The position numbers and the translations under genes were made by a program. Below the pieces are notes generated by a model. That model was not told the origin of the DNA, ran no database searches, and saw only the letters and a list, made by a program, of their open reading frames with translations. A DNA stretch of 64,000 nucleotides. Source: Candidatus Sulfotelmatobacter sp. (lineage in GTDB: Bacteria; Vulcanimicrobiota; Vulcanimicrobiia; Vulcanimicrobiales; Vulcanimicrobiaceae). Shown one piece after another: positions 19,137-29,347 of the stretch; the stretch's first letter is position 1; every line of letters begins with the position of its first letter. The stretch lies in assembly GCA_035504415.1 (NCBI GenBank), contig DATJRY010000017.1, positions 310,001 through 374,000 on the forward strand, written 5' to 3'.

Positions 19137-19969
19137 TTCCGGCAGCGTTCGACTACGTCCGCGCCAAGAGCGTCGAGGAAGCGATCGCGCTCCTGAGCGA
19201 GCACGGCGAGGACGGCAAGCTCCTCGCCGGCGGCCACAGCCTCATCCCGGCGATGAAGCTGCGCCTCGCGACGCCGGCGACGTTGATCGACATCGGCGGC
19301 ATCCCGCAGCTCGACGCGATTCGCGTCGAGGGCAACCGCGTGCGCATCGGCGCGCTCACCAAGCACGCCGCCATCGCGGCCAGCGCGGCGCTGGCCAAGA
19401 GCGCGCCCGCGCTGTGGGACGCGGCCAACGAGCTCGGCGATCCGCAGGTCCGCAACCGCGGCACGATCGGCGGCTCGAGCGCGCACAACGATCCGGCCGC
19501 CGATTATCCGGCCGTGCTGCTGGCGCTCGATGCGACCTTCACCGTGATCGGCAAGCGCGGCAAACGCGAGGTCACGGCCGGCGAGTTCTTCCGCGGCTTG
19601 TTCGAGACGGCGCTCGCGCCGGACGAAGTCCTGACCGAGATCGCGTTCGACGCCGCGCCCAAGTCGGCGTACGTCAAGTACCACCATCCGGCCTCGCACT
19701 ACGCCGTCGTCGGCGCGGCCGCGGTGCTGGCGCCGAGCGGCGCGCGCATCGCGGTCACCGGCGTGGGCGACCGGGCGTTTCGTGCCGCCGGCGTCGAGAA
19801 GGCGCTCGCGGGCGTCTCGCCGGGTGATGCCAAAGCGGTGCAGGCGGCGACGGCCGGAACGGCGGCGGGCGTCGACGCGCGCGGCGACGTGTTCGCCTCG
19901 CCGGCGTACCGCAGCGCGATGGCCGACGTGTACGCCGCACGCGCGGTCGCCAAGGCCGCGGCGCGCTAA
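19133..19969 (+). CDS. coxM: CODH-type Mo hydroxylase, FAD-binding medium subunit
   Basis: The 278-residue product begins MIPAAFDYVRAKSVEEAIAL, typical of CoxM. FAD-binding motifs are LAGGHSLIPAMKLRLA (near residue 32) and TIGGSSAHNDPAADYPA (near residue 111), followed by the CO_deh_flav_C domain. It receives electrons from CoxS. At 278 residues it is of normal length. The start lies within the coxL stop (ATGA, 19133-19136), and a strong hairpin terminator follows 26 bp after the stop, marking the operon end. Confidence 0.94.
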   Translation: MIPAAFDYVRAKSVEEAIALLSEHGEDGKLLAGGHSLIPAMKLRLATPATLIDIGGIPQLDAIRVEGNRVRIGALTKHAAIAASAALAKSAPALWDAANELGDPQVRNRGTIGGSSAHNDPAADYPAVLLALDATFTVIGKRGKREVTAGEFFRGLFETALAPDEVLTEIAFDAAPKSAYVKYHHPASHYAVVGAAAVLAPSGARIAVTGVGDRAFRAAGVEKALAGVSPGDAKAVQAATAGTAAGVDARGDVFASPAYRSAMADVYAARAVAKAAAR

Positions 19970-19995
19970 GCGGGATTTCCGGCGTTCGACCCCAA

Positions 19996-20020
19996 GAGCC
20001 CGGCGTGATCCGCCGGGCTC
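19996..20020 (+). terminator. Rho-independent-type terminator after coxSLM
   Basis: A perfect 9-bp stem GAGCCCGGC / GCCGGGCTC with a 7-base loop, followed by CCTCGTTTCC. The T-run is short, so efficiency is uncertain. It lies between the coxM stop and the GTG start of the acyltransferase gene. Confidence 0.7.
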
Positions 20021-20032
20021 CCTCGTTTCCGC

Positions 20033-22612
20033 GTGCCTGACCGCGGCTGGCGTCGCCTCGCGGTCGTGGCGGGAGCGACCGCGCTGCTACTGGCCCTCGC
20101 CAACCTCGTCCTCTTCTACGCGCCGGTGTACCGGCGCGTGCTCGATCCGGCTTCGAGCACCGCGATCTTCGAGCGCGCGCTCGCGCAGCTCGGCGCGTGG
20201 CGCCCCGATCCGGCGCGCGACGTGCTGGTGCTGGGCGACTCGCGGATCTACGGCGGCCTCGACCCGCTCGTCGCCGGCGCCGCGAGCGGCGGACTGCGGT
20301 TCGTCAACGCCGGCGTTCCGGGGACGACGCCGCGCACGTGGTACTACTTCGATCGATCGCTCGATCCCGATCCGCGTCGCTATCGCGCGCTCGTCGTTCC
20401 GTTCGACAGCTACGGCGACGACACGAGCGCGATCGGCAGCCTCGACGCCGACGATCACCCGGTCGACGCGCGCATGCTGGTCGACACGCTGACGCCGACG
20501 GAGGTGCCGCGCTTCGCCGGCTCGTTCGGCAGCCCGCCGCTGCAGCTCGAAGTCGGCGCCGACATGACGCTGCGCGGCCCCGAGCTGCGCCAAGACGCGC
20601 AAGAGCTGCTGGCCGATCCGGAGGCCCGCGCCGCCGCGCTGCGCGCGCCGCCCGCCGACGAGTTCCCGCCGCAGGGCGCGCATCCGTTCACCACCACGCT
20701 GACCGGTTTGCGGGTCGACTTCGCGCGCGGCACGATCGTCGAGCCGGCTTGGGTCTCGCCGGCGGAAGCGACGGAGATGGAACGCCAGGTGCTGCCGGTC
20801 CCCCAGGACAGCCCCACCTACGCCGCCTATCGCCGCCGCTGGCTCGGGCCGCTGATCGCGCGATATCGCGCCGCCGGCGTTCCCGTCGTCTTCGTGCGCA
20901 TCCCGACCCGCCCGGTGCATCGCGCGTTGCCGCCGCCGCCCAGCGGAACCGTGCTCGCGTTCGCGCGCGCCGGCGACGTGCACGTCATCCCGCAGGACGC
21001 CTACGTCGCGCTCGAGCGCCCGGCGCTGTTCGCCGACCACGATCATCTCGACCGCGCGGGCAGCCGGCGCTTCAGCGAGCTGCTCGGACGCGACGTCCGC
21101 GCCGCGCTCGGCGCGCCGCCGACCGCACCGCCGCCCGTTCCGGCGGCCCCCGCCGCCGCGCCGCGGCCGGTCCTGCCGCCGCTGCTGCACGCGCTGCGCG
21201 CGGCGCTCGAGATCGGCGTGCCGCTCCCGCCGCAGTCCTACGACTACGTGCTCTTCCTGCTGCTGGTGGGATTGGTGTTCTACGCCTTGCCGCGGCGCCT
21301 GCGCTGGAGCTGGCTCTTGCTGGTGAGCTATTACTTCTACGCGCGCTGGAACGCGTCGTACGTGCTCCTGCTGCTGACCTTGACGCTGAGCGACTTCGTC
21401 GTCGCGCTGCTGCTGGCGCGGCCGGGCATACGCGCTCGCCGCTGGCTCTTGGCGGCCGGGGTCGGGGCCAACGTGGCGTTTCTGGCCAGCTTCAAGTACG
21501 CGAACTTCGTGACCGCGAACCTCGCGCTCGCGCTCCACCTGCCGAGCGATCCGTGGGCGGTCAGCTGGCTGGTTCCGGTCGGGATCAGCTTTCACACCTT
21601 TCAGAGCATCTCGTATCTGGTCGACGTCTACCGCGAGCGGGTGAAGCCGGAGTCGAACCTGCTGCACTACGCGCTCTACATCGGGTTCTTTCCGCAGCTG
21701 CTGGCGGGGCCGATCGTGCGGGCGGGGCGCTTCTTGGGCGAGCTGCACGCGTGGCGCGCGCCCGACGCCGATCAGGTCGAGCGCGGGGTGCGCGAGATCG
21801 TGCTCGGCATGATCAAGAAGCTGGTGATCGCCGATCAGTTCGCGCCGATCTCCGACGCTTACTACGGCGCGGTCGCGGCGCACCCGGGCGCGCCGGCGGC
21901 GTGGTGCGCGACGGTCGCGTTCGCGCTGCAGATCTATTTCGATTTCTCCGGCTACAGCGACATCGCGATCGGCAGCGCGCGCCTGTTGGGGTTCGTCTTT
22001 CCGGAGAACTTTCGCCGCCCGTACTTGGCGGCCGGCATCACCGCTTTCTGGCGGCGCTGGCACATCACGCTCTCGACCTGGCTGCGCGACTACCTCTACA
22101 TCCCGCTGGGCGGCAATCGCGGCGGCACGCTCGCGACGCTGCGCAACCTGATGATCACGATGCTGCTGGGCGGGCTCTGGCACGGGGCGAACTGGACCTT
22201 CGTCGCCTGGGGCGGCTATCACGGCGCGCTGTTGTGCATCGAGCGTCTGGTGCGCGGCCGGCGGCGTCTGATCGAGCCGCGCGGGCTCGCGCGGGTCGCG
22301 GCGGTCGGCGTGACGTTTCTGCTGGTGACGGTGGGCTGGGTGCTGTTTCGCGCGCAGTCGTTCGCCGACGTCGTGACCGTCGCGCACGCGCTGGTCGCCG
22401 GCGGCGCCGGGCCGAGCGGCTTGGTGGTGTGGCCGTTGGTGCCGGTCGCGGTCGCGCTCGGGATCGGGATCGCACAGGAGCGCGGCGCACGCTGGGACTG
22501 GCGCGCCATGCCGGTCGCCGTGCAGGCCGCGGCGGCGGCAACGGCGCTGTTCGCGCTCGAGCTGTGCGCGTGGCCCGGTCAGTCCGAGCCGTTCATCTAC
22601 TTCCGGTTTTGA
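20033..22612 (+). CDS. SGNH-hydrolase / MBOAT O-acyltransferase fusion protein
   Basis: The 859-residue product begins at GTG 20033. Residues 10-30 form a membrane anchor. Residues 60-355 are an SGNH/AlgX-like domain: LVLGDSRIYGG (Gly-Asp-Ser at 68-70) and ADHDHLDRAGS (the Asp-x-x-His block, 335-338). After a Pro/Ala linker (about 362-390) comes a full MBOAT domain like AlgI: SYYFYARWN, GISFHTFQSISY, FDFSGYSDIAIG, FWRRWHITLSTWLRDY and LLGGLWHGANWTF with the catalytic His 717. AlgI-type enzymes transfer acyl (usually acetyl) groups through the membrane and normally pass them to a separate AlgJ/AlgX partner. Here both halves are joined in reverse order. The acceptor could be an exopolysaccharide or peptidoglycan. 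Confidence 0.9.
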   Translation: MPDRGWRRLAVVAGATALLLALANLVLFYAPVYRRVLDPASSTAIFERALAQLGAWRPDPARDVLVLGDSRIYGGLDPLVAGAASGGLRFVNAGVPGTTPRTWYYFDRSLDPDPRRYRALVVPFDSYGDDTSAIGSLDADDHPVDARMLVDTLTPTEVPRFAGSFGSPPLQLEVGADMTLRGPELRQDAQELLADPEARAAALRAPPADEFPPQGAHPFTTTLTGLRVDFARGTIVEPAWVSPAEATEMERQVLPVPQDSPTYAAYRRRWLGPLIARYRAAGVPVVFVRIPTRPVHRALPPPPSGTVLAFARAGDVHVIPQDAYVALERPALFADHDHLDRAGSRRFSELLGRDVRAALGAPPTAPPPVPAAPAAAPRPVLPPLLHALRAALEIGVPLPPQSYDYVLFLLLVGLVFYALPRRLRWSWLLLVSYYFYARWNASYVLLLLTLTLSDFVVALLLARPGIRARRWLLAAGVGANVAFLASFKYANFVTANLALALHLPSDPWAVSWLVPVGISFHTFQSISYLVDVYRERVKPESNLLHYALYIGFFPQLLAGPIVRAGRFLGELHAWRAPDADQVERGVREIVLGMIKKLVIADQFAPISDAYYGAVAAHPGAPAAWCATVAFALQIYFDFSGYSDIAIGSARLLGFVFPENFRRPYLAAGITAFWRRWHITLSTWLRDYLYIPLGGNRGGTLATLRNLMITMLLGGLWHGANWTFVAWGGYHGALLCIERLVRGRRRLIEPRGLARVAAVGVTFLLVTVGWVLFRAQSFADVVTVAHALVAGGAGPSGLVVWPLVPVAVALGIGIAQERGARWDWRAMPVAVQAAAAATALFALELCAWPGQSEPFIYFRF

Positions 22613-22615
22613 GGC

Positions 22616-23146
22616 TCACGGCGTCGGCGTCGCGGCGTTGTAGTCGTCTCGCTGGTCGCCGATGATGTGACGCCCCAGCGCGGCGCGCACCCGGTCGGTG
22701 TCGCCGGCGTGCGTTTGCACGACCATCACCAAGGAGCCGTCCTCGACGGCCTGGGCGCACGTCTGCGCCGTTCCGTCCGGCAATCCGGCGCCGAGGAGCA
22801 ATCCGACCACGCCGCCGATCGCGGCCCCCGCGACCAGTCCGACCGGCCCGAGAAACGCCGCGCTGCCGAGGCTGACGGCTCCGACGACCGCACCCAGGGA
22901 ACCGGCTCCGGCACCGCCGACGGCGGCGCCGCCGAGCGCCATCCGTGCCCAGTGGCTGCCCGGGTCGGTGAACGTGGCCGAGCATTTCTCGGGATTGGCA
23001 ACGTACGAGACTTCTTCGGGAGAGTAGCCCATCGCTTCGATCTTCGTGCGCACGGCGTCGGCCTCGGTTCGGTCCTGGAAGCGCGCCGCCACCACGTCGG
23101 CCGGTCCGACGAAGTCAGCCTTGTCGATGTTCGCCATAGCAGCCAT
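22616..23146 (-). CDS. Glycine-zipper stress-type protein (general stress protein 17M-like)
   Basis: The 176-residue product starts at ATG 23146 or 23137 (MANIDK). An N-terminal domain, VAARFQDRTEADAVRTKIEAMG, resembles the ferredoxin-like heat-induced domain found in GspM/17M proteins, with VVQTHAGDTDRVRAALGRH as its C-terminal half. Between them lies a long Gly/Ala zipper with repeated G-x-x-x-G units (residues 68-120) predicted to insert into or span a membrane. Such proteins are stress-induced in many soil bacteria; function is unknown. It converges on the acyltransferase with 3 bp between stop codons. Confidence 0.75.
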   Translation of the reverse strand: MAAMANIDKADFVGPADVVAARFQDRTEADAVRTKIEAMGYSPEEVSYVANPEKCSATFTDPGSHWARMALGGAAVGGAGAGSLGAVVGAVSLGSAAFLGPVGLVAGAAIGGVVGLLLGAGLPDGTAQTCAQAVEDGSLVMVVQTHAGDTDRVRAALGRHIIGDQRDDYNAATPTP

Positions 23147-23239
23147 CGTAGGCAGCGTTTTTCGTGCCGCCTACAAACGGGGGCCCGCCTGGTGGGGGCC
23201 GAGAACCTCTTCGGGGCGGCGGGCGGTTAGGAGTGGTGC

Positions 23240-24616
23240 ATGCGTCGTGACGTCGAGCGTTCGATCGAGGCCCTGCGACATCTGCCGGCCGGCGATCTCG
23301 CCGCGCGCGAGCACGTGGTGGTGGTGCGCGACGCGATCGCGTCCGCCGGCGACGACGAGCTGCTCGCGTTACTGCGCCGGTTGGACGCGCTCGACGTCGA
23401 TCCGGCCCACGTCGAGATGGCGCTCGAAACCGTGCACCTGGCCGCCGAACCGGTGGCTTGGCGGCGCGCGTTGGGCGAGCTGCGCGTCGCCCTGGAGCCT
23501 GCGCGCGACCGCGTCCTGGGTCACCTGGCCGGACCGCCGGGCGAGCTGCGGCTGATCTTGACCTTGCGCGCCGGCCTGCTGCGCCTCGCGCCGGGCGGCG
23601 AGAAGGCCGAGCTGGCCGCGCTCGACGACGACCTGCGGCGCTTCTTGGCCTCGCGCTTCGACGTCGGCATCCTCGAGCTGCGCCGGCTGACGTGGCAAGA
23701 CTCCGCCGCGCTCCTCGAGCGCCTGGCGCGCTCCGAAGCGGTGCACGCCGTGCGCGGCTGGTTCGACCTCAAGGACCGGCTCGACGAGGACCGGCGCGTC
23801 TACGCGTTCTTCCATCCCGCGCTCCCCGACGTGCCGCTCGCGTTCACCGAGGTCGCGTTGACCGAAGAGACGCCGGCCACGATTCGCGCCATCCTCAACC
23901 GCGACGCACCGCGCGTCGATCCGGCGCAGGCGCGCGCCGCGACCTTCTACTCGATCACCAGCGCGGAGCCCGGGTTGACCGGCATTCCGCTCGGCAACGC
24001 GCTGATCAAGCGCTGCGTCGAGCGGCTGCGCAACGACCTGCCGAAGCTGCGCACGTTCGCGACGCTCTCGCCGATGCCGGGCTTCGCCGCGTGGCTGCGC
24101 TCGCGCGGCGACGCCGTGCCGGCGTTCGTGCGCCAGGCGCTGGCGACGCCGGGCTGGCAGCGCGACGCGACGCTGACGGCCGAGCTGCGCGAGCCGATGC
24201 TGCGGCTGGGCGCGCAGTATCTCGTCGCGGCGAAGCGCGCCGACGGCGCGCCGCGCGACGCGGTCGAACGCTTCCACCTCGGCAACGGCGCCAGCGCCGA
24301 TCGCGTCAACTGGCTCGGCGATCCGAGCCAGCACGGGGTCGAGCAATCGTACGGGTTGATGGTCAACTACCGTTACGCGCTCGACCGGGTCGGCGCGAAC
24401 CAGGTCGCCTACGCCGCCGAGCACCGCATCGCGGCGTCCGCCTCCGTGCGCGGCCTCGCGACCGCCGCGGAAGAAGAGCAAGCGGCGGCCGCCGCGACCG
24501 AGCGCCGCTCGCCGCTCGACCGCTTGCTGGGCGCCGTGCGCGCGCTGCCGGCACGCTGGCGGCGGCGTTCGTCCCTTGACGCGGCGTCGGCCGACGTGGT
24601 ACCGTCCCCGCAATGA
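23240..24616 (+). CDS. Malonyl-CoA decarboxylase
   Basis: The 458-residue product has the MCD N-terminal helical domain and C-terminal acetyltransferase-like domain. Diagnostic stretches are FYSITSAEPGLTGIPLGNAL, LRTFATLSPMPGFAAWL and FHLGNGASADRVNWLGDPSQ, then QSYGLMVNYRY; the catalytic Ser and His (SPMPG, FHLGNG) are present. It converts malonyl-CoA to acetyl-CoA and CO2, limiting fatty-acid synthesis or degrading malonate. A basic 40-residue tail ([17 protein letters not shown]) extends beyond the family core. The start is ATG 23240 after GGCGGTTAGGAG. The Met-rich leader peptide below starts inside its stop codon. Confidence 0.95.
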   Translation: MRRDVERSIEALRHLPAGDLAAREHVVVVRDAIASAGDDELLALLRRLDALDVDPAHVEMALETVHLAAEPVAWRRALGELRVALEPARDRVLGHLAGPPGELRLILTLRAGLLRLAPGGEKAELAALDDDLRRFLASRFDVGILELRRLTWQDSAALLERLARSEAVHAVRGWFDLKDRLDEDRRVYAFFHPALPDVPLAFTEVALTEETPATIRAILNRDAPRVDPAQARAATFYSITSAEPGLTGIPLGNALIKRCVERLRNDLPKLRTFATLSPMPGFAAWLRSRGDAVPAFVRQALATPGWQRDATLTAELREPMLRLGAQYLVAAKRADGAPRDAVERFHLGNGASADRVNWLGDPSQHGVEQSYGLMVNYRYALDRVGANQVAYAAEHRIAASASVRGLATAAEEEQAAAAATERRSPLDRLLGAVRALPARWRRRSSLDAASADVVPSPQ

Positions 24617-24693
24617 TCCGCACGACCGCCGCGTCCATGATGCGAATGATGCGCACCCGCACCAGCGGTCGGCGGTACTTCGTCTTGCGATAG
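24613..24693 (+). CDS. Methionine-rich leader peptide (26 aa)
   Basis: ATG 24613 overlaps the decarboxylase stop (ATGA) and opens a 26-codon frame that ends TAG 24691-24693. It reads MIRTTAASMMRMMRTRT followed by SGRRYFVLR. Two Met-Met pairs (24637-24642 and 24646-24651) sit in mid-peptide, the place where control codons of attenuator leaders lie. A terminator follows at 24719-24752 and a cystathionine gamma-synthase gene at 24794. TTGACG (24575) with an 18-bp spacer and TACCGT (24599) could promote a nearly leaderless start, but the -10 is weak. It is probably a regulatory translation product with no protein function. Confidence 0.75.
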   Translation: MIRTTAASMMRMMRTRTSGRRYFVLR

Positions 24694-24730
24694 CGGCGCT
24701 CGCGCGCTTCGCACCACGAAGGTCCTCGCC
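24625..24730 (+). promoter_or_regulatory. Mutually exclusive leader hairpins (protector and antiterminator)
   Basis: Segment 1 ACCGCCG (24625-24631) can pair with segment 2 CGGCGGT (24670-24676). Segment 2 can instead pair with segment 3: GGCG plus CTTCGT (24671-24674, 24678-24683) with ACGAAG plus CGCC (24716-24721, 24727-24730). Segment 3 is also the left arm of the terminator. Thus 1:2, 2:3 and 3:4 are alternatives, as in trp-type attenuators. Confidence 0.6.
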
Positions 24731-24752
24731 GACGGCGAGGGCCTTTTCGTTT
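24719..24752 (+). terminator. Attenuator terminator upstream of the cystathionine gamma-synthase gene
   Basis: A 12-bp stem, AAGGTCCTCGCC / GGCGAGGGCCTT, with a GAC loop and one G-T pair, is followed by TTCGTTT. It lies 26 bases after the leader stop and 42 before the gene start. Confidence 0.8.
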
Positions 24753-24793
24753 CCCCGCGTGCCTTCCTCACCCACCGCCACGGAGTGCCTCTC

Positions 24794-26023
24794 ATGCCGA
24801 CCCCGACCGCCGGCCACTCTACCCCCGACACCAGCACCCGCCGTCGCGCCGGCGACGGCTTCGCGACCCGCGCGATTCGCGCCGGCCAGGATCCCGATCC
24901 GACCACCGGCTCGACCATCGTCCCGATCTACCAGACGGCGACGTTCACGCAGGACGCGGTGGGCGTCGACCGCGGCTACGACTACTCGCGCACCGGCAAC
25001 CCGACCCGACTCGCGCTCGAACGGCAGCTGGCGGATCTCGAAGGCGCGCGCTTCGGGTTCGCCTTCGCCTCGGGGATGGCGGCGGTCTTCGGCGCCTGCG
25101 CGATCGTGCGCGCGGGCGACCACGTCGTCGCGACCAGCGACCTGTACGGCGGAACGTACCGGCTGTTCGTCGACGAGCTGGCGCGGTGGGGCGTCGAGAC
25201 GACCTTCGCCGACACGACCGACGTCGAAGCGGTGCGCGCCGCGCTGCGGCCGACGACGCGCATGCTGTGGATCGAGACGCCGACCAACCCGCTGCTGCGG
25301 ATCGCCGATCTGCGCGCGCTCGCGGCATTGAAGCGACCGGGGCTCGTGCTGGCGGTGGACAACACGTTCTGCTCGCCGTACTGTCAGCGGCCGCTCGAGC
25401 TGGGCGCCGACCTGGTGGTGCACTCGACGACGAAGTACGTCAACGGCCACAGCGACGTCGTCGGCGGCGCGGTCGTCACCAGCGACGACGCGCTCGCGGA
25501 ACGGATCGGTTTTCACCAGAACGCCGTCGGTGCGGTGCCGGGACCGCAGGACGCGTACTTGACGCTGCGCGGCGCCAAGACGCTGGCGGTGCGGATGCGC
25601 CAGCACGAGCGCAACGCGCTCGCGCTCGCGCAGTGGCTGGAAGCGCAGCGCGACGACGTCGCGACGGTGTTCTATCCGGGCCTGGAATCACACCCCGACC
25701 ACGAGCTGGCGAAGCGGCAGCAGCGCGGCTTCGGCGGCGTCGTCTCGTTTCGCGTTCGCGGCGGCGCCGAACGCGCGGCGGCGTTGGCGAGCACGACCCG
25801 GCTGTTCAACCTCGCCGTCTCGCTGGGCGGCGTCGAGTCGCTGATCTGCGTACCGGCCGCGATGACGCACAAGACGGTGCCGCCCGAACGCAAGGCGCAG
25901 CTCGGCATCACCGACGACTTGTTGCGCCTCTCGGTCGGCCTCGAGGACGTCGAGGACCTGATCGCCGATCTGAGCGAGGCCTTCGTGCAGACGGCGCCGT
26001 TGGCGCAAGCGGCCCTCGTCTGA
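24794..26023 (+). CDS. metB: Cystathionine gamma-synthase/lyase-family PLP enzyme
   Basis: The 409-residue product starts at ATG 24794 (GGAG 8 bases upstream); the GTG at 24785 is less good. Cys/Met metabolism PLP-family motifs are [51 protein letters not shown], and the PLP-Lys motif [33 protein letters not shown] and [15 protein letters not shown] close the domain. The family includes gamma-synthases, gamma-lyases and methionine gamma-lyase, which sequence alone separates poorly. The upstream leader peptide with tandem Met codons argues for a biosynthetic (MetB) role controlled by charged tRNA-Met. Hom (5033-6343) provides the precursor. Confidence 0.93.
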   Translation: MPTPTAGHSTPDTSTRRRAGDGFATRAIRAGQDPDPTTGSTIVPIYQTATFTQDAVGVDRGYDYSRTGNPTRLALERQLADLEGARFGFAFASGMAAVFGACAIVRAGDHVVATSDLYGGTYRLFVDELARWGVETTFADTTDVEAVRAALRPTTRMLWIETPTNPLLRIADLRALAALKRPGLVLAVDNTFCSPYCQRPLELGADLVVHSTTKYVNGHSDVVGGAVVTSDDALAERIGFHQNAVGAVPGPQDAYLTLRGAKTLAVRMRQHERNALALAQWLEAQRDDVATVFYPGLESHPDHELAKRQQRGFGGVVSFRVRGGAERAAALASTTRLFNLAVSLGGVESLICVPAAMTHKTVPPERKAQLGITDDLLRLSVGLEDVEDLIADLSEAFVQTAPLAQAALV

Positions 26024-26060
26024 GGGCCGCGAGGGCGCGCACCGGCCGGCGGTCGAACCC

Positions 26061-27112
26061 GTGGGCTTCATGCGTTGGGCCCTCCGCGCCGCACCCCTCG
26101 TCGTGCTCGAGGTGCTCCTCATCGCCGCTCCGCCCGCCGCCCCGCAGAACGTGCCCTGGTCGCTGCAGCAAAGCGGAACGACCGCCGGGCTGCGGGGCAT
26201 TCATGCCGTCGACGACGAGGTCGCCTGGGCGAGCGGAACGGGCGGGACGGTGCTCCGAACGACGGACGGCGGTGCACGTTGGCAGGTGTGCGCCGCACCG
26301 CCCGGCGGGGAGAAGCTCGATTTCCGCGGGGTGTGGGCCTGGGATGCGAACGACGCGATCGTGATGTCGAGCGGGCCGGGCGCCGCGTCCCGGCTCTACG
26401 CGACGAGCGACGGCGGTACGTCGTGGACGTTGCTGGCGACGAACGCCGATCCGGCCGGCTTCTGGGACGCGCTCGTGTTTCGGTCGCGCGGCGAGGGTTA
26501 CGTGCTCGGCGATCCGCTCGCGGGTCGCTTCGTCGTGCTGCACACCACCGACGGCGGGCACACCTGGTCGCGGCTGCAGACGCGCGGCCTCGAAACGGAC
26601 GGCGTCGCGACCGGTGCGTTCGCGGCCAGCAACTCCTCGCTGCTCGCGCTGCGCGACGGGACGCTGCTGTTCGGGACCGGTGGCGCGCGCGCGTACGTCC
26701 GGCGACCCGGTGCGGACCGATGGACGCATGCCGAGCTGCCGCTCGCGCGCGACGGTGAGGCGGCCGGCGTGTTCGCACTCGCCGCGCGCACGGACGGCGC
26801 GCACCCCGTGCTGCTGGCGGTCGGCGGCGACTACGAACAACCGGGCGTGCGTGCCGGCACGGCGGCCTGGAGCGCCGACGGCGCGCAGTGGACGGCGGCG
26901 GCCGCGCCGCCGCACGGCTATCGCTCGACCGTCGCGTGGGCGGCACGCAGCGGCGTCTGGATCGCGGCCGGGACCAACGGCTCCGACCTCAGCCGCGACG
27001 ACGGGCGCACGTGGCAGCCCTTGGACGAGGGCACCTGGAACGCGCTGGGCCTGCCGTGGGTCGTCGGCCCGGGCGGCCGCATCGCCAAGCTCGCGCCGGA
27101 CGCGCTGCGCTG

Positions 27113-27113
<1 letters not shown>
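26061..27113 (+). CDS. Secreted Ycf48-like beta-propeller protein
   Basis: The 350-residue product starts at GTG 26061 (or ATG 26070) with a hydrophobic signal peptide (LRAAPLVVLEVLLIAAPPAA). It has repeated Asp-Gly-Gly-x-x-Trp turns (TTDGGARW, TSDGGTSW, TTDGGHTW, SRDDGRTW), the hallmark of BNR/sialidase-like propellers related to Ycf48 and to the photosystem assembly/oxidoreductase family. No sialidase catalytic residues are evident, so a binding or assembly role is more likely. It overlaps the ABC-F gene (TGATG). Confidence 0.83.
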
Positions 27114-28935
<1,822 letters not shown>

Positions 28936-28939
<4 letters not shown>

Positions 28940-29346
28940 AGGGCGACCATCGCCCAGGTTCCGACCCCGAACGCGACGACGAAAAAGAGCCAAAACGGTC
29001 GCACGTCCGCTTTCCCCGTCCGCGCGGCCTCCAGCACGAGTCGCTGGGTGCGCCAGAGCAGCGCGAGAACGGCGAAAGCGAAGATGGGGAAGCCGGCGCC
29101 GTGGCCGCGGCCTGGCGCCGCCTGCGTCGCCAGAAGCCACCCGACGACGAGGAAGAGTCCCGCGGTGCCCAGCTCCACCGCGACGAGCGTCCAAATCGCC
29201 GCTCGCGGGCCATACCTGTCCGGCACGCCGTTCAGGCCCACGTGGATCGGGACGCGGTCCGGCAAGCTGCCGTACCGCGCCGCCGTTTCGACGATCGAGG
29301 CGAGGATCATCACGAGGCCGGCGCCGATTCCGATCCCGATCAGCAT
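28936..29346 (-). CDS. DUF1648-domain small membrane protein
   Basis: The 136-residue product starts at ATG 29346, one base after the AKR stop, so it is probably coupled to it. It has about four hydrophobic helices and the DUF1648 signature LPDRVPIHVGLNGVPDRYG in the first loop. The family occurs as an accessory domain in SdpI-like immunity proteins and in membrane proteins of unknown function. Its stop shares bases with the ABC-F stop (28936-28939). Confidence 0.85.
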
Positions 29347-29347
29347 C

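Noticed and set aside
24613-24793. SAM riboswitch or T-box before the methionine gene
   Set aside because: No SAM-I core and no T-box AGGGTGGNACCGCG-like motif is visible; the region is instead an open frame with Met-rich codons and alternative hairpins.
23369-25606. 745-residue minus-strand open frame
   Set aside because: It runs antisense to malonyl-CoA decarboxylase and the cystathionine gamma-synthase gene and has no protein-like motifs.
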